From positions 26,260 to 90,259 of the forward strand of contig JAHJKA010000066.1 of NCBI GenBank assembly GCA_018822545.1: a DNA stretch of 64,000 bases, read 5' to 3'. Positions 36,818-44,950 of the stretch are shown one piece after another (positions within the stretch are counted from its first letter, which is position 1; the number at the start of each line of letters is the position of its first letter). The position numbers and the translations under genes are program-made. The notes beneath the pieces were generated by a model. It did no database searches. It had not been told where the DNA came from and saw nothing but the letters and a program-made list of their open reading frames with translations. This stretch comes from Pseudomonadota bacterium (GTDB taxonomy: Bacteria > Desulfobacterota > Desulfobulbia > Desulfobulbales > SURF-16).

Positions 36818-38074
36818 ATGAAAACATTTGTGGCACAAGGCTTAAAGCCGGTAGATAGTCTTATGAAACCAGGGGCGAACAGTGAGTGGACCCTAAAGGA
36901 AAAATTGCTCTTGGGTCTTAGCCCGGGAGATTATATGAAACAACTGGTTCGCAATCCATTTAACTGGATTTTTGCGATCATTTACGCCATTGGCGTACCT
37001 GTTCTTCTGGGCCGTTTTTATTATGGTTTGGGCTGGGCCACCCACGGCAGTTACGATTATCCCTGGGGTCTTTTTCTGGGCTGGGGACTTTTCTGTATGG
37101 TCCCTCTTTCCGCCTCAGGATTTATGCTTGGCACCACGGTGGAACTCTTTGGTCGGAAGGACTTTAAGCCCATTGAGAGACTGGGGTTGTTAAATGGTCT
37201 GCTTGGCTATTTATTTGCGGTTATGTTTCTCCAGGTCGATCTCGGTCAGCCCTGGCGCCTGATCTATCCCATGTTTGTCTCCTTGGGGCCGGCCGCCGTA
37301 CTCTTTCTTGTCGCCTGGCATGTTGCCACCTATCTGTCTGTTCAGGTTGCAGAGCTTGTGCCTGCCGCCAGCGAGATGATGGGGTGGAAGGCGCCGAAGA
37401 AATTCGTTAAATCCATTGTGCTCGGTCTGACTGTGGCAGGAGTTATCCTCTCCACTCTCCACCAGGGGGCCTTGGGAGCCTTGTTTACTTATGCCCCGGG
37501 CAAGGTCCATCCCCTCTGGTATAATTACAGTTTCCAGTGGTTTCACTTTTTCTGCTCATCCATTTTTGCCGGACTTTCCATGCTGATTGTGGTGTCCACC
37601 CTGTCAAAATGGTTTCTGAAATGGCGCTGTGACGCCAACTTTACCAAGAATCTGGATCGTATCACCTTAGGTCTTTCTAAGGGTGCCTCGTTAGCACTTA
37701 TTACTTATTTAATTATCAAGCTGACAGCGATTGCCCACGATAACGAATGGGGACTGCTGTTCACCGGTTGGGGGCAATGGTATATTTTTGAGATTTGCTT
37801 CGGTGTTCTTCTGCCTCTTTTCCTCTATACTGTTGCCATTAGAAATCAGAGTGCCAGGATAGCGCGTTTTGCTGCCTTGATCGCGGTATTAGGTATCCTG
37901 CTTAACCGGCTTAATACAGCTTTGATCACCTTTAACTGGCAACTCTATCAGGAAATTCCGCATTGGCGTGAGGTGGTGATCACCATCACGATCTACGCCA
38001 CTTATATCCTGGTTTATCGCGCTTGCCTCTGCCGTTTGCCCATCCTCTTTACCTGGAAGGGTGACGCTAAATAG
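36818..38074 (+). CDS. NrfD/HybB-like quinone-binding membrane subunit
   Basis: AGGAGG precedes the ATG. The 418-residue protein has about ten hydrophobic helices, with LYDYPWGLFLGWGLF-type and TLHQGALGALF motifs of the HybB branch of the NrfD family. Such subunits exchange electrons with menaquinone and, paired with HybA, connect to periplasmic partners. It completes the cytochrome-FeS-membrane operon. It belongs to a different branch from the two NrfD proteins at 43076 and 51156. Confidence 0.92.
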   Translation: MKTFVAQGLKPVDSLMKPGANSEWTLKEKLLLGLSPGDYMKQLVRNPFNWIFAIIYAIGVPVLLGRFYYGLGWATHGSYDYPWGLFLGWGLFCMVPLSASGFMLGTTVELFGRKDFKPIERLGLLNGLLGYLFAVMFLQVDLGQPWRLIYPMFVSLGPAAVLFLVAWHVATYLSVQVAELVPAASEMMGWKAPKKFVKSIVLGLTVAGVILSTLHQGALGALFTYAPGKVHPLWYNYSFQWFHFFCSSIFAGLSMLIVVSTLSKWFLKWRCDANFTKNLDRITLGLSKGASLALITYLIIKLTAIAHDNEWGLLFTGWGQWYIFEICFGVLLPLFLYTVAIRNQSARIARFAALIAVLGILLNRLNTALITFNWQLYQEIPHWREVVITITIYATYILVYRACLCRLPILFTWKGDAK

Positions 38075-38087
38075 AAGTTGTCCATTG

Positions 38088-38135
38088 CCCTGGAATTCTG
38101 GGAATCATCCCGGAATTCCAGGGGCTCTTCTTTGC
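38088..38135 (+). terminator. intrinsic terminator after the NrfD/HybB-like gene
   Basis: A 16-bp stem (CCCTGGAATTCTGGGA with its complement, one G-T pair) and a four-base loop follow the stop within 15 nt; the T-tract is weak (CTCTTCTTT). It argues against extending the next gene's start upstream. Confidence 0.75.
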
Positions 38136-38242
38136 GGACGAGCGCGGGCGCTGACTTGACTGCGCATGGGCTCGTATTCAAAGTTTTCTTAATTGAACAG
38201 CTTGCTGCCGATGTGCAAGAGAGCAGGCCTGAGGTGTCTGGA

Positions 38243-40075
38243 ATGACCGACACATTTCCCCTTAAAAAATTACTCTATACATTTTATCTTGTGATCAGCA
38301 TGGGGCTCGTGCTCCTGCTTTTTATGGGGGTACGGCAGTCGCAGCTCTTTCATGCCCAGGTGAGTGTGGTTGAGCAGACAGAAAAGCTTCTCTTTCAATT
38401 TTCCATTATCCGCGAGCATATATCCGTCGCCCTCATGGCAGGGGAACAGATGCCCCTTGATGGCCTCAGTAAGGAAATGGAAACCTTAAATTACAATCTG
38501 ACGAAAGTCCTGGATACCAGGCAGATTGGCGAGGAGTTCAAGCTGTCATTGGCAAATTCCATCGATCTGCCAGGCATTGTTTTGCTGTTGAGATCGGTGG
38601 AGTCTGGCGAGGCTAATCGTGAGGATCAACGCCGCTTGAGTCGGGAAATTCGCACCCTGGGTGAACGGCTGATGCTCTTTGATCGTGTATTGGTCAATTC
38701 ATCCCGTGAACGTCTCATCGGTTTTCAGAACATGGTGATCGGTGCCAGTGCCTTGGCCGTATCGCTGCTGGTTGGCATGCTTGTCCTGTTTCATCGCCGG
38801 TTGTTAATCCCCTTGTGGTGTCTGGTGGATGATGCAGACAAGCTCCTGGTGGGTGAGGTTCATGAGGTGGGCGTATCCGCTAAGTGTAAAGAGGCGGCAG
38901 TATTGGCCGAAATTATAAATGAACAGCAGGATTTGAAGGAAGCGGTATCTATCCGACTTCAGAAATGTCGGCGGATAAGTGGCGAGATGGTAGCCTCTCT
39001 GGGGGGTATTTGGGCTGAAATCGATGATAGCGGCCATATGTGTCAGGTGAACAAGGAGATGGAGCTTGCCTGTGGCTATGCTGAAGGAGAATTGTCGGGC
39101 AAGAGATGGGATGCATTTTTTCGAGCCCCGGAAGAATTCAGAGATATCACTGATATCCGTAAGCTTGCCGATTTAGGTTCCTTTGAGTTTACCCTTCTTG
39201 GTGCAGAACCAGAGCTCAATCGGGTGGTCCGAGCTGTCTTTATGATGACCCAGTGTACTGAGGATGGCTGTCTGGTCCGTTGTTTCGGATACGATGTGAC
39301 TGCTGACAAGAGCAATATCCAGGCGCTCCAGAATGATCTTGAAAACGAAAAAAATCGGAAGAAGGAGTTGGTCCGTGTTTCGCAACTCACAGCTATCGGT
39401 GAACTTGCCTGCGGGGTTGCCCATGAGGTAAGCAATGCCGGTAATGGAATTATCAATTTCGCCCAGCTTCTTGCTGACGTTGAAGAGGATGAGCGCAGTC
39501 ATGATATATTGCATAAAATAATAGGGCAGGGAGATAAGATTACTGGACTTGCCTCAAACCTGCTTGCCTTTGGCCAGGGTGATGCTGCGGCTCGGGAAAT
39601 GGTCAGAATAACCAATGTTATCAATAATGCCCTTGCTCTCATGGCTCCTCTTTATAAACAAGATGGTATAGCCGTGGAGCTTGATGTGGCAGGGTTGCCT
39701 GAGTGGCATTGTCAGGCCAGCCAGATGCAGCAGCTTCTGCTTGGCATTTTTATAAATTGCCGGAAGGCCTTAAATTTGCGATTTCCAGGCAATGATGAGA
39801 AGAAGCGAGTGGAGGTGGCGGGCCATGGTTGCCTGATTGATGGCCAAAATGGTCTTGAGATTAGAATCAAAGACTACGGCATCGGTATTGCAGCGGAGGA
39901 TCTGGGGCAGGTGCTGCAGCCTGGTTTTGGAAACTGGCCAGAGGTGACAAGTGCTGGCATGGGCCTGTCCATCGCTCGTGATATTGCCGAGGCCCTTGGT
40001 GGTTCTCTGCGTATTGAAAGCAAGCAGGGCGAGTATACCGCCGTGCAGATTGCATTCTTGCTGAAAAAGGGATGA
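38243..40075 (+). CDS. membrane PAS histidine kinase with partly degenerate ATPase domain
   Basis: The ATG at 38243 is chosen after GAGGTG because the in-frame extension to 38078 crosses a terminator. The 610-residue protein has two TM helices (near residues 8-28 and 165-187) enclosing a helical periplasmic sensor. A linker, PAS (about 260-365), HisKA-like segment (GELACGVAHEVSNAGNGI) and HATPase_c (KDYGIGI, GMGLSIA) follow. The G1/G2 boxes are present but the N-box (INCRKALN) is unusual. No partner regulator is adjacent. Confidence 0.82.
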   Translation: MTDTFPLKKLLYTFYLVISMGLVLLLFMGVRQSQLFHAQVSVVEQTEKLLFQFSIIREHISVALMAGEQMPLDGLSKEMETLNYNLTKVLDTRQIGEEFKLSLANSIDLPGIVLLLRSVESGEANREDQRRLSREIRTLGERLMLFDRVLVNSSRERLIGFQNMVIGASALAVSLLVGMLVLFHRRLLIPLWCLVDDADKLLVGEVHEVGVSAKCKEAAVLAEIINEQQDLKEAVSIRLQKCRRISGEMVASLGGIWAEIDDSGHMCQVNKEMELACGYAEGELSGKRWDAFFRAPEEFRDITDIRKLADLGSFEFTLLGAEPELNRVVRAVFMMTQCTEDGCLVRCFGYDVTADKSNIQALQNDLENEKNRKKELVRVSQLTAIGELACGVAHEVSNAGNGIINFAQLLADVEEDERSHDILHKIIGQGDKITGLASNLLAFGQGDAAAREMVRITNVINNALALMAPLYKQDGIAVELDVAGLPEWHCQASQMQQLLLGIFINCRKALNLRFPGNDEKKRVEVAGHGCLIDGQNGLEIRIKDYGIGIAAEDLGQVLQPGFGNWPEVTSAGMGLSIARDIAEALGGSLRIESKQGEYTAVQIAFLLKKG

Positions 40076-40106
40076 AAGGCGCCGCGATAGCGGCTTGTAA
40101 ACAGTG

Positions 40107-40167
40107 ATGGGTATCTTGATAAGTCCTTGCAAGCTCGCAGGGGGTTATCAAGATACCCATTTTTTTG
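40107..40167 (+). terminator. intrinsic terminator of the kinase gene
   Basis: A perfect 16-bp stem (arms 40107-40122 and 40145-40160) with a 22-nt loop is followed by seven T. It lies between convergent genes. Confidence 0.9.
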
Positions 40168-40173
40168 TGCGAT

Positions 40174-41949
40174 TTAAGCTTTGTGCTGATCAAAAACGTT
40201 TTGAATGTCTTTGTGGGAGATCGTTTCTTTTTCAAGAAGCTCCAGGGTGATGGCTTTCATGATTTCTTCGTTGTCAGTGAGGATTTTGCGGGCGGTGTCA
40301 TGGGCCGTCTCAACGAGTTCCCTGATCTCAGAGTTGATTTTTTCGATGGTTTCGGCGCTGATCAGCGGGTTTGAGGCGCCTGGTTGCTCAGAGGCTTTAA
40401 AGACGATGGGGCCAATGTTTTTGCTCATACCCCACTCGCACACCATCTTGCGGGCAAGATCACTCACCCGTTCGATGTCATTGCCGGATCCGGTGGTTAT
40501 CTCGTCAAAAACAAGTTCTTCGGCGATACGGCCACCCAGCAGGATGCACAGGTTGTTGAACAGATAGGTGTAGGAGTGAGAGTGTTTTTCGGTTTCCGGC
40601 AGCTGCATGGTAAGGCCGAGGGCCTTGCCACGTGGCACAATAGTTACCTTGTGAACCGGGTCGGCGCCAGGAAGCATCCAGGCCACCAGGGCGTGGCCCA
40701 CTTCGTGGTAGGCGGTAATCTTTTTTTCTTCTTCAGTGATAATCATGGAGCGGCGTTCCGCCCCCATCATCACTTTGTCTTTGGCGGACTCAAGATCACG
40801 CATGGTGACCATTCCGCCGCGGCGGGCCACCATCAAGGCAGCTTCGTTGATCATGTTGGCAAGTTCAGCGCCTGAGAAGCCAGGGGTTGATTTGGCAACG
40901 GTTTTCCAGTCGATGTCAGTGGATGCCTTGATTTTCTGGGCATGAACTTTAAGAATTTGTTCCCGGCCGAGAACATCTGGCAGGGGAACCAGGACCTGGC
41001 GGTCAAAGCGACCTGGCCTGAGTAAGGCCTGATCAAGGATGTCCAGGCGGTTTGTGGCTGCAACAATAATGACCTTGTCGTTGACCTCAAAGCCGTCCAT
41101 CTCAACTAAGAGCTGATTTAAGGTCTGCTCTCGTTCATCATTGCCACCAGCAGCGCCTGAGCTCCGGTGGCGTCCCACTGCGTCAATTTCATCAATAAAG
41201 ATGATACAGGGCGCCTTTTTTTTGCCTTCCGCAAAAAGGTCACGGACACGACTGGCGCCGATTCCTACATACATCTCGACAAAATTAGAACCGCTGATGG
41301 AAAAAAAAGATACGCCCGCCTCACCGGCAATGGCTTTGGCGAGCAGGGTCTTGCCGGTTCCTGGTTCACCGTAAAGGAGGACGCCGGTGGGGATGCGGGC
41401 TCCGGCCTCAGTGAATTTGGTCGGGTCTTTAAGAAAGTCGACGATTTCGACAAGTTCTTCTTTAGCCTCGTCTATGCCGGCAACATCTTTAAAGCGTACT
41501 GTGGATTGCTGCGCGTCAATAAGTTGAGCCTTGCTTTTGCCAAATGCCATGGCCTTGCCGCCGCCCTGATTGCTGCCCTTACGCATAAAAAAGAACCAAA
41601 TTGCGGCAAGTATAAGAATAGGCGACCAGGAAAGGAGGATGCGGAAAAACCAATGTGGTTCTCGGCTGGGGATGATTTCAATTTTGGCCCCGGCATCAAT
41701 AAAGGACTGAACAGACGAAGGGTTCTCGGGAACAACAGAGCGAAACCGTTCGCCGTTTGAATCCTGCCATGAGGCAATGTTTTTATTCAGTGAAAAGTTT
41801 GTCACCACGCCATTTTTCACTTTGTCGACAAAATCACTGTAGGTGAGGACGTTGACAGTTTGGGGCTGACCTTTGAAAAGATTGAGTACAAGGATGGCGG
41901 TGAGGCCGATGATGAGCCAGATAGTGAGATTCTTATAGAAAAGATTCAA
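40174..41949 (-). CDS. ftsH: FtsH membrane AAA+ zinc protease (copy 2)
   Basis: The only fitting start is TTG at 41949, nine bases after AAGGAG. The 591-residue protein has TM1 (about 8-24) and TM2 (about 103-120), Walker [15 protein letters not shown], the SRH and zinc site HEVGH with Asp in [13 protein letters not shown]. It diverges clearly from copy 1, so it is an old paralog and not a recent duplicate. A 10-bp hairpin sits in its leader. Confidence 0.95.
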   Translation of the reverse strand: MNLFYKNLTIWLIIGLTAILVLNLFKGQPQTVNVLTYSDFVDKVKNGVVTNFSLNKNIASWQDSNGERFRSVVPENPSSVQSFIDAGAKIEIIPSREPHWFFRILLSWSPILILAAIWFFFMRKGSNQGGGKAMAFGKSKAQLIDAQQSTVRFKDVAGIDEAKEELVEIVDFLKDPTKFTEAGARIPTGVLLYGEPGTGKTLLAKAIAGEAGVSFFSISGSNFVEMYVGIGASRVRDLFAEGKKKAPCIIFIDEIDAVGRHRSSGAAGGNDEREQTLNQLLVEMDGFEVNDKVIIVAATNRLDILDQALLRPGRFDRQVLVPLPDVLGREQILKVHAQKIKASTDIDWKTVAKSTPGFSGAELANMINEAALMVARRGGMVTMRDLESAKDKVMMGAERRSMIITEEEKKITAYHEVGHALVAWMLPGADPVHKVTIVPRGKALGLTMQLPETEKHSHSYTYLFNNLCILLGGRIAEELVFDEITTGSGNDIERVSDLARKMVCEWGMSKNIGPIVFKASEQPGASNPLISAETIEKINSEIRELVETAHDTARKILTDNEEIMKAITLELLEKETISHKDIQNVFDQHKA

Positions 41950-41974
41950 AGGGGAGGTCTCCTTGCTGTGGTTT

Positions 41975-41997
41975 GGTGGGCGTGTTTCACGCCCACC
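41975..41997 (-). promoter_or_regulatory. leader hairpin of ftsH copy 2
   Basis: GGTGGGCGTG and CACGCCCACC form a perfect 10-bp stem with a 3-nt loop, about 15 nt upstream of the AAGGAG ribosome site. It could stabilise the messenger or affect translation. Confidence 0.55.
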
Positions 41998-42125
41998 ATA
42001 GTGTTGGGCTGATGGAAAATAAAATGTGTAACAAGGTGAAGAACAGGGGGGAGCTTAAGAATGATAATAAAACATAAATGGCTGGAAAGGTAAAGAAAAG
42101 CAGGAGATAGCGGTGAAGAGAGGGT

Positions 42126-42205
42126 GAAAAAAAGGAACCCCCGGGCCGCCACCCAGGGGTTCAGTGCAAGGAGTCGCTTTCTCGTTTATGGAAAATGAGC
42201 AAGCT
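42126..42205 (-). ncRNA. possible small RNA with its own terminator
   Basis: On the minus strand GAACCCC...GGGGTTC plus seven T makes a good terminator (42127-42162), yet no minus-strand gene ends there. A TATAAT box lies at 42217-42212, giving a predicted transcript of about 80 nt. A -35 element is not clear. Confidence 0.35.
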
Positions 42206-42354
42206 TTCAGTATTATATAAAGCACGTTATGTGCCTGAATTTGTAAAAGGAAGTTCTTATTTGAAAAATAACGGAGTATCAGTTTGTTAATGAAATTAAT
42301 GGGTTCCGCCGTTGTTTGGCGGGAGAGGGGTAAGGGCGGTTTGTTGGGATCGTT

Positions 42355-42391
42355 TTGCGCCACCATGAGAAGCAATGGCGCAATATGCGCT
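42355..42391. promoter_or_regulatory. GGCGCA dyad cluster upstream of NrfD module 1
   Basis: TTGCGCCA (42355-42362) and TGGCGCAA (42376-42383) form a spaced inverted repeat. The second half overlaps GGCGCA-ATA-TGCGCT (42377-42391), the same motif found upstream of NrfD module 2. Confidence 0.6.
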
Positions 42392-42862
42392 CTTTTTATA
42401 GTGTTGCTTGGAAAGGGCGAGTCGGGGGGAAAAATGTTGATAAATGAGAATTAATAATTTAATAAGCCATTGTAGTATCGATAAAAATAGTAAATTTGCG
42501 TGTGGCATTTAAAAAGAAATTGTACTGTCGCAAATAAGTTGATACTGTGGCTTAGGGATAAAAATGCAACATAAGTGATGCAAAAAGTTGACAACGGCAA
42601 TTTATATGTTCAGGATTTTTTTAGTTGGTTAAAAAAATAGGTTGAAGTTCACTCGATAATTTTTGGCAAGGGAGGTATCGAAGAAAAGGAAAGAATGGGA
42701 GCCGGCAAGGCGATCCGCTAATCATCATGCCGACAGGAATGTTTATGACATTTCACCCCTAAAAAAAGCATCACGAATTTCATTATACAGTTCAGGATCT
42801 GTCTTGGTAGGAGGGAGCCTTGTCTGGGAAATTCATGGGGCACAATTTTCAAGGAGGAGCAA

Positions 42863-42988
42863 ATGGAAGGCGTATTATTTCTCGTTTTTTGGATTGGTTG
42901 CGCTGCACTCCACACCTTGTTTGACCTGAAGGTCAAGCCTGTAATTCTGGGATGTCGTGAAGACGAAGAGAATTTCCGACATTTCTAA
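42863..42988 (+). CDS. 41-residue single-helix membrane protein
   Basis: This short gene has a strong ribosome site (AAGGAGGAGCAA) and encodes one N-terminal hydrophobic helix (residues 4-20, VLFLVFWIGCAALHTLF) followed by a charged tail ending EDEENFRHF. It precedes the NrfD gene by 88 bp, and the paralogous NrfD at 51156 is also preceded by a small membrane protein. A small accessory subunit of the NrfD complex is a reasonable guess. No family recognised. Confidence 0.6.
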   Translation: MEGVLFLVFWIGCAALHTLFDLKVKPVILGCREDEENFRHF

Positions 42989-43075
42989 GCATGCATCGAA
43001 TTATTTTAACAGATAAAGCAGGACGCATCGATGCTTCCTGCAGAATGCATAAAATCAAAAGTGAGGAGTCGCGTA

Positions 43076-44269
43076 ATGAATAATATTCTCGCAAAAGTGT
43101 TGCCCCAAGATCAGGGGCTGGAAGTTTCCACTTCAGGAAAGTATAACGCCGCCATTGGTCTATTGGGCCTTTTGGCGCTCGTTGGTGTGGCCGCTGGTTT
43201 CCACGCCTTTTTTATTGGCCATGATCATGCCTTTGGCAACACCCGTGATGTGCCATGGGGATTGTTGATTGCTGCCTATGTTTTTTTTGTTGTAACCTCA
43301 ACCGGACTTTGTCTGGTTTCTTCAATCGGTCACGTGTTTGGTGTCGAGCAGTTCAAACCCATTGCCAAACGTTCCGTCTTTATGGCCATTTCTACCATTA
43401 TTGCCGGTTTTGTTGTTATTGGGTTTGAGATCGAGAACCCCTGGCGCATGGCTATCTATAATATTACCTCCCCCAATCTGACTTCCAATATCTGGTGGAT
43501 GGGTACCTTGTATGGCGCCTATCTTTTTTTCATGCTTATTGAGTTTGCTTTGCTGCAGATGGGTAAGCATAAGGAAGCTGGTATGTTGGGCATGCTCGGC
43601 GTTGTTTCTGGTATTGCCGCGCACTCGAATCTCGGTGCAGTTTTCGGTCTGCTGAATGGTCGTGAGTTCTGGCATGGGCCCTATATGCCCATCTATTTCA
43701 TTACCTCTGCCATGATGTCTGGCTGTGCCGCGGTGGTGTTTTTTACCTGGATCGGCTACAAGGCCAACGGTTGGGAGATGAGCGATAAGTTGAAGGACTC
43801 CTTGAGCGCTACTGCAAAATTGGGAGCGTTGCTGATCACTGTTATTATGTTCTTCACCTGCTGGAAGATGATCTCCGGCGTAAGCGGTCAGCCTCCAGGA
43901 AAATATGAAGCGATGATGAGCCTCATATCCGGACCATATGCAACCAATTTTTGGATTGGTGAGGTTATGATGGGTCTGTTTATTCCCTTTGTTATCATTC
44001 TTGCTGTCCGTGCTAAGTCCATGACCGGGCTGTTTATTGCCTCTGTCTCCAGTGTCATCGGTATCTTCTTTATGCGCTATGATCTGGTTGTTGTTGGTAT
44101 GCTCGTGCCTCATTTTCATGGCATGGGTATTGTTGATCTTCCCCATCTCTTCCCCTACACGCCAACTCTTCACGAGGTGCTGGTTGTGGCCGGTGCAATG
44201 GGGCTTTGTGGCATGATGTTCCTCATGGGCGAGCAGCTCTTCAAGGGGCATCTCTCCGAAGATCATTAA
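43076..44269 (+). CDS. NrfD/PsrC-type quinone membrane subunit (module 1)
   Basis: Start at 43076 after GAGGAG; an in-frame Met at 43031 lacks a ribosome site. The 397-residue protein has about ten hydrophobic helices. Blocks NTRDVPWGLLIAAYVFFV, EIENPWRMAIYNITSPN, SNIWWMGTLYG and FMRYDLVVVG are characteristic of PsrC/NrfD quinone-reactive subunits. It is a close paralog of the protein at 51156. No Fe-S partner is encoded directly beside it, so it may share the one at 48548. A MerR-type regulator follows. Confidence 0.92.
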   Translation: MNNILAKVLPQDQGLEVSTSGKYNAAIGLLGLLALVGVAAGFHAFFIGHDHAFGNTRDVPWGLLIAAYVFFVVTSTGLCLVSSIGHVFGVEQFKPIAKRSVFMAISTIIAGFVVIGFEIENPWRMAIYNITSPNLTSNIWWMGTLYGAYLFFMLIEFALLQMGKHKEAGMLGMLGVVSGIAAHSNLGAVFGLLNGREFWHGPYMPIYFITSAMMSGCAAVVFFTWIGYKANGWEMSDKLKDSLSATAKLGALLITVIMFFTCWKMISGVSGQPPGKYEAMMSLISGPYATNFWIGEVMMGLFIPFVIILAVRAKSMTGLFIASVSSVIGIFFMRYDLVVVGMLVPHFHGMGIVDLPHLFPYTPTLHEVLVVAGAMGLCGMMFLMGEQLFKGHLSEDH

Positions 44270-44361
44270 GGCTTCCTTAGAATCTGGTTTGTCGGAGATG
44301 GGTGGGTGATATCACACTGCCCATTCTCCGCACGATTAAAAAGATTTTTAAGGAGGATGTT

Positions 44362-44808
44362 ATGACGCGGAAAAAAACAGAAGTGAAGCCATTACGGGCT
44401 GATTTGCCGATATACCCAATTGGGGTGGCGGCAAAACTTCTTGGTGTCCATCCTCGCACTCTACGCATTTATGAGTCTGAGGGGTTGGTAAAGCCAGCCC
44501 AGCACAGTGGCTCAAGGCGGTTATATTCACCAAACGACATTCAGTGGGTCGAATGTTTGCGTTCTATTATTCATGACCAGGGTATTTCGATTCCTGGCTT
44601 GAAGAAACTCTTAACCCTGGTGCCCTGTTGGGATGTTGCGGAGTGTCCAAAATCGGTTCATGGCTGTTGTAAGGCTAAGATCGACTGGGCCATGCCGAAA
44701 ACACTTCACCGGGTGGGCGATGAAGAAGACCGGAAGCGGGCAAAGGCTGCAGATCAGCAAAAGCAAAAAAAGGTCGTTACCGGAAAAAAGCAAGTATCAC
44801 CTGGGTGA
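44362..44808 (+). CDS. MerR-type regulator with Cys-rich sensor segment (module 1)
   Basis: AAGGAGGATGTT fixes the start. The 148-residue protein has a MerR helix-turn-helix (IGVAAKLLGVHPRTLRIYESEGL), then a short dimer helix and the motif PCWDVAEC-x7-CC. The same PCW-x3-EC-x6-C motif occurs in the paralog at 52443. Clustered Cys at the end of a MerR dimer helix suggests a metal or Fe-S effector, as in SoxR-like sensors, though the spacing differs. It probably controls the NrfD gene it follows. Confidence 0.85.
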   Translation: MTRKKTEVKPLRADLPIYPIGVAAKLLGVHPRTLRIYESEGLVKPAQHSGSRRLYSPNDIQWVECLRSIIHDQGISIPGLKKLLTLVPCWDVAECPKSVHGCCKAKIDWAMPKTLHRVGDEEDRKRAKAADQQKQKKVVTGKKQVSPG

Positions 44809-44887
44809 TTTTTGGCAGTAGGCGGTCTGGCGATGCTGCGGCCCAAAAAGCTTGCGGCTGAGTCGACTGTTCGTTCAGGTGAAAAGC

Positions 44888-44931
44888 GAAAAAAGGGGGA
44901 TTACGTTTACAAGCGTAATCCCCCTTTTTTT
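44888..44931. terminator. bidirectional terminator between MerR and sigma54 activator genes
   Basis: An 11-bp stem GGGGGATTACG/CGTAATCCCCC is preceded by an A-tract and followed by seven T, serving the convergent genes on both sides. Confidence 0.92.
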
Positions 44932-44950
44932 GTGCGCTGGCTGGTTGCGG

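Larger units (their letters stand above)
41950..42862. other. long AT-rich intergenic region
   Basis: It contains the ftsH2 leader hairpin, a possible small RNA, GGCGCA dyads and AT-rich sequence upstream of the small membrane protein. The open frames here lack ribosome sites and recognisable sequence. Confidence 0.5.

Noticed and set aside
42663..42929. Plus-strand frame of 88 codons
   Set aside because: No ribosome site and no family; it overlaps in another frame the short gene at 42863 that has a strong one.
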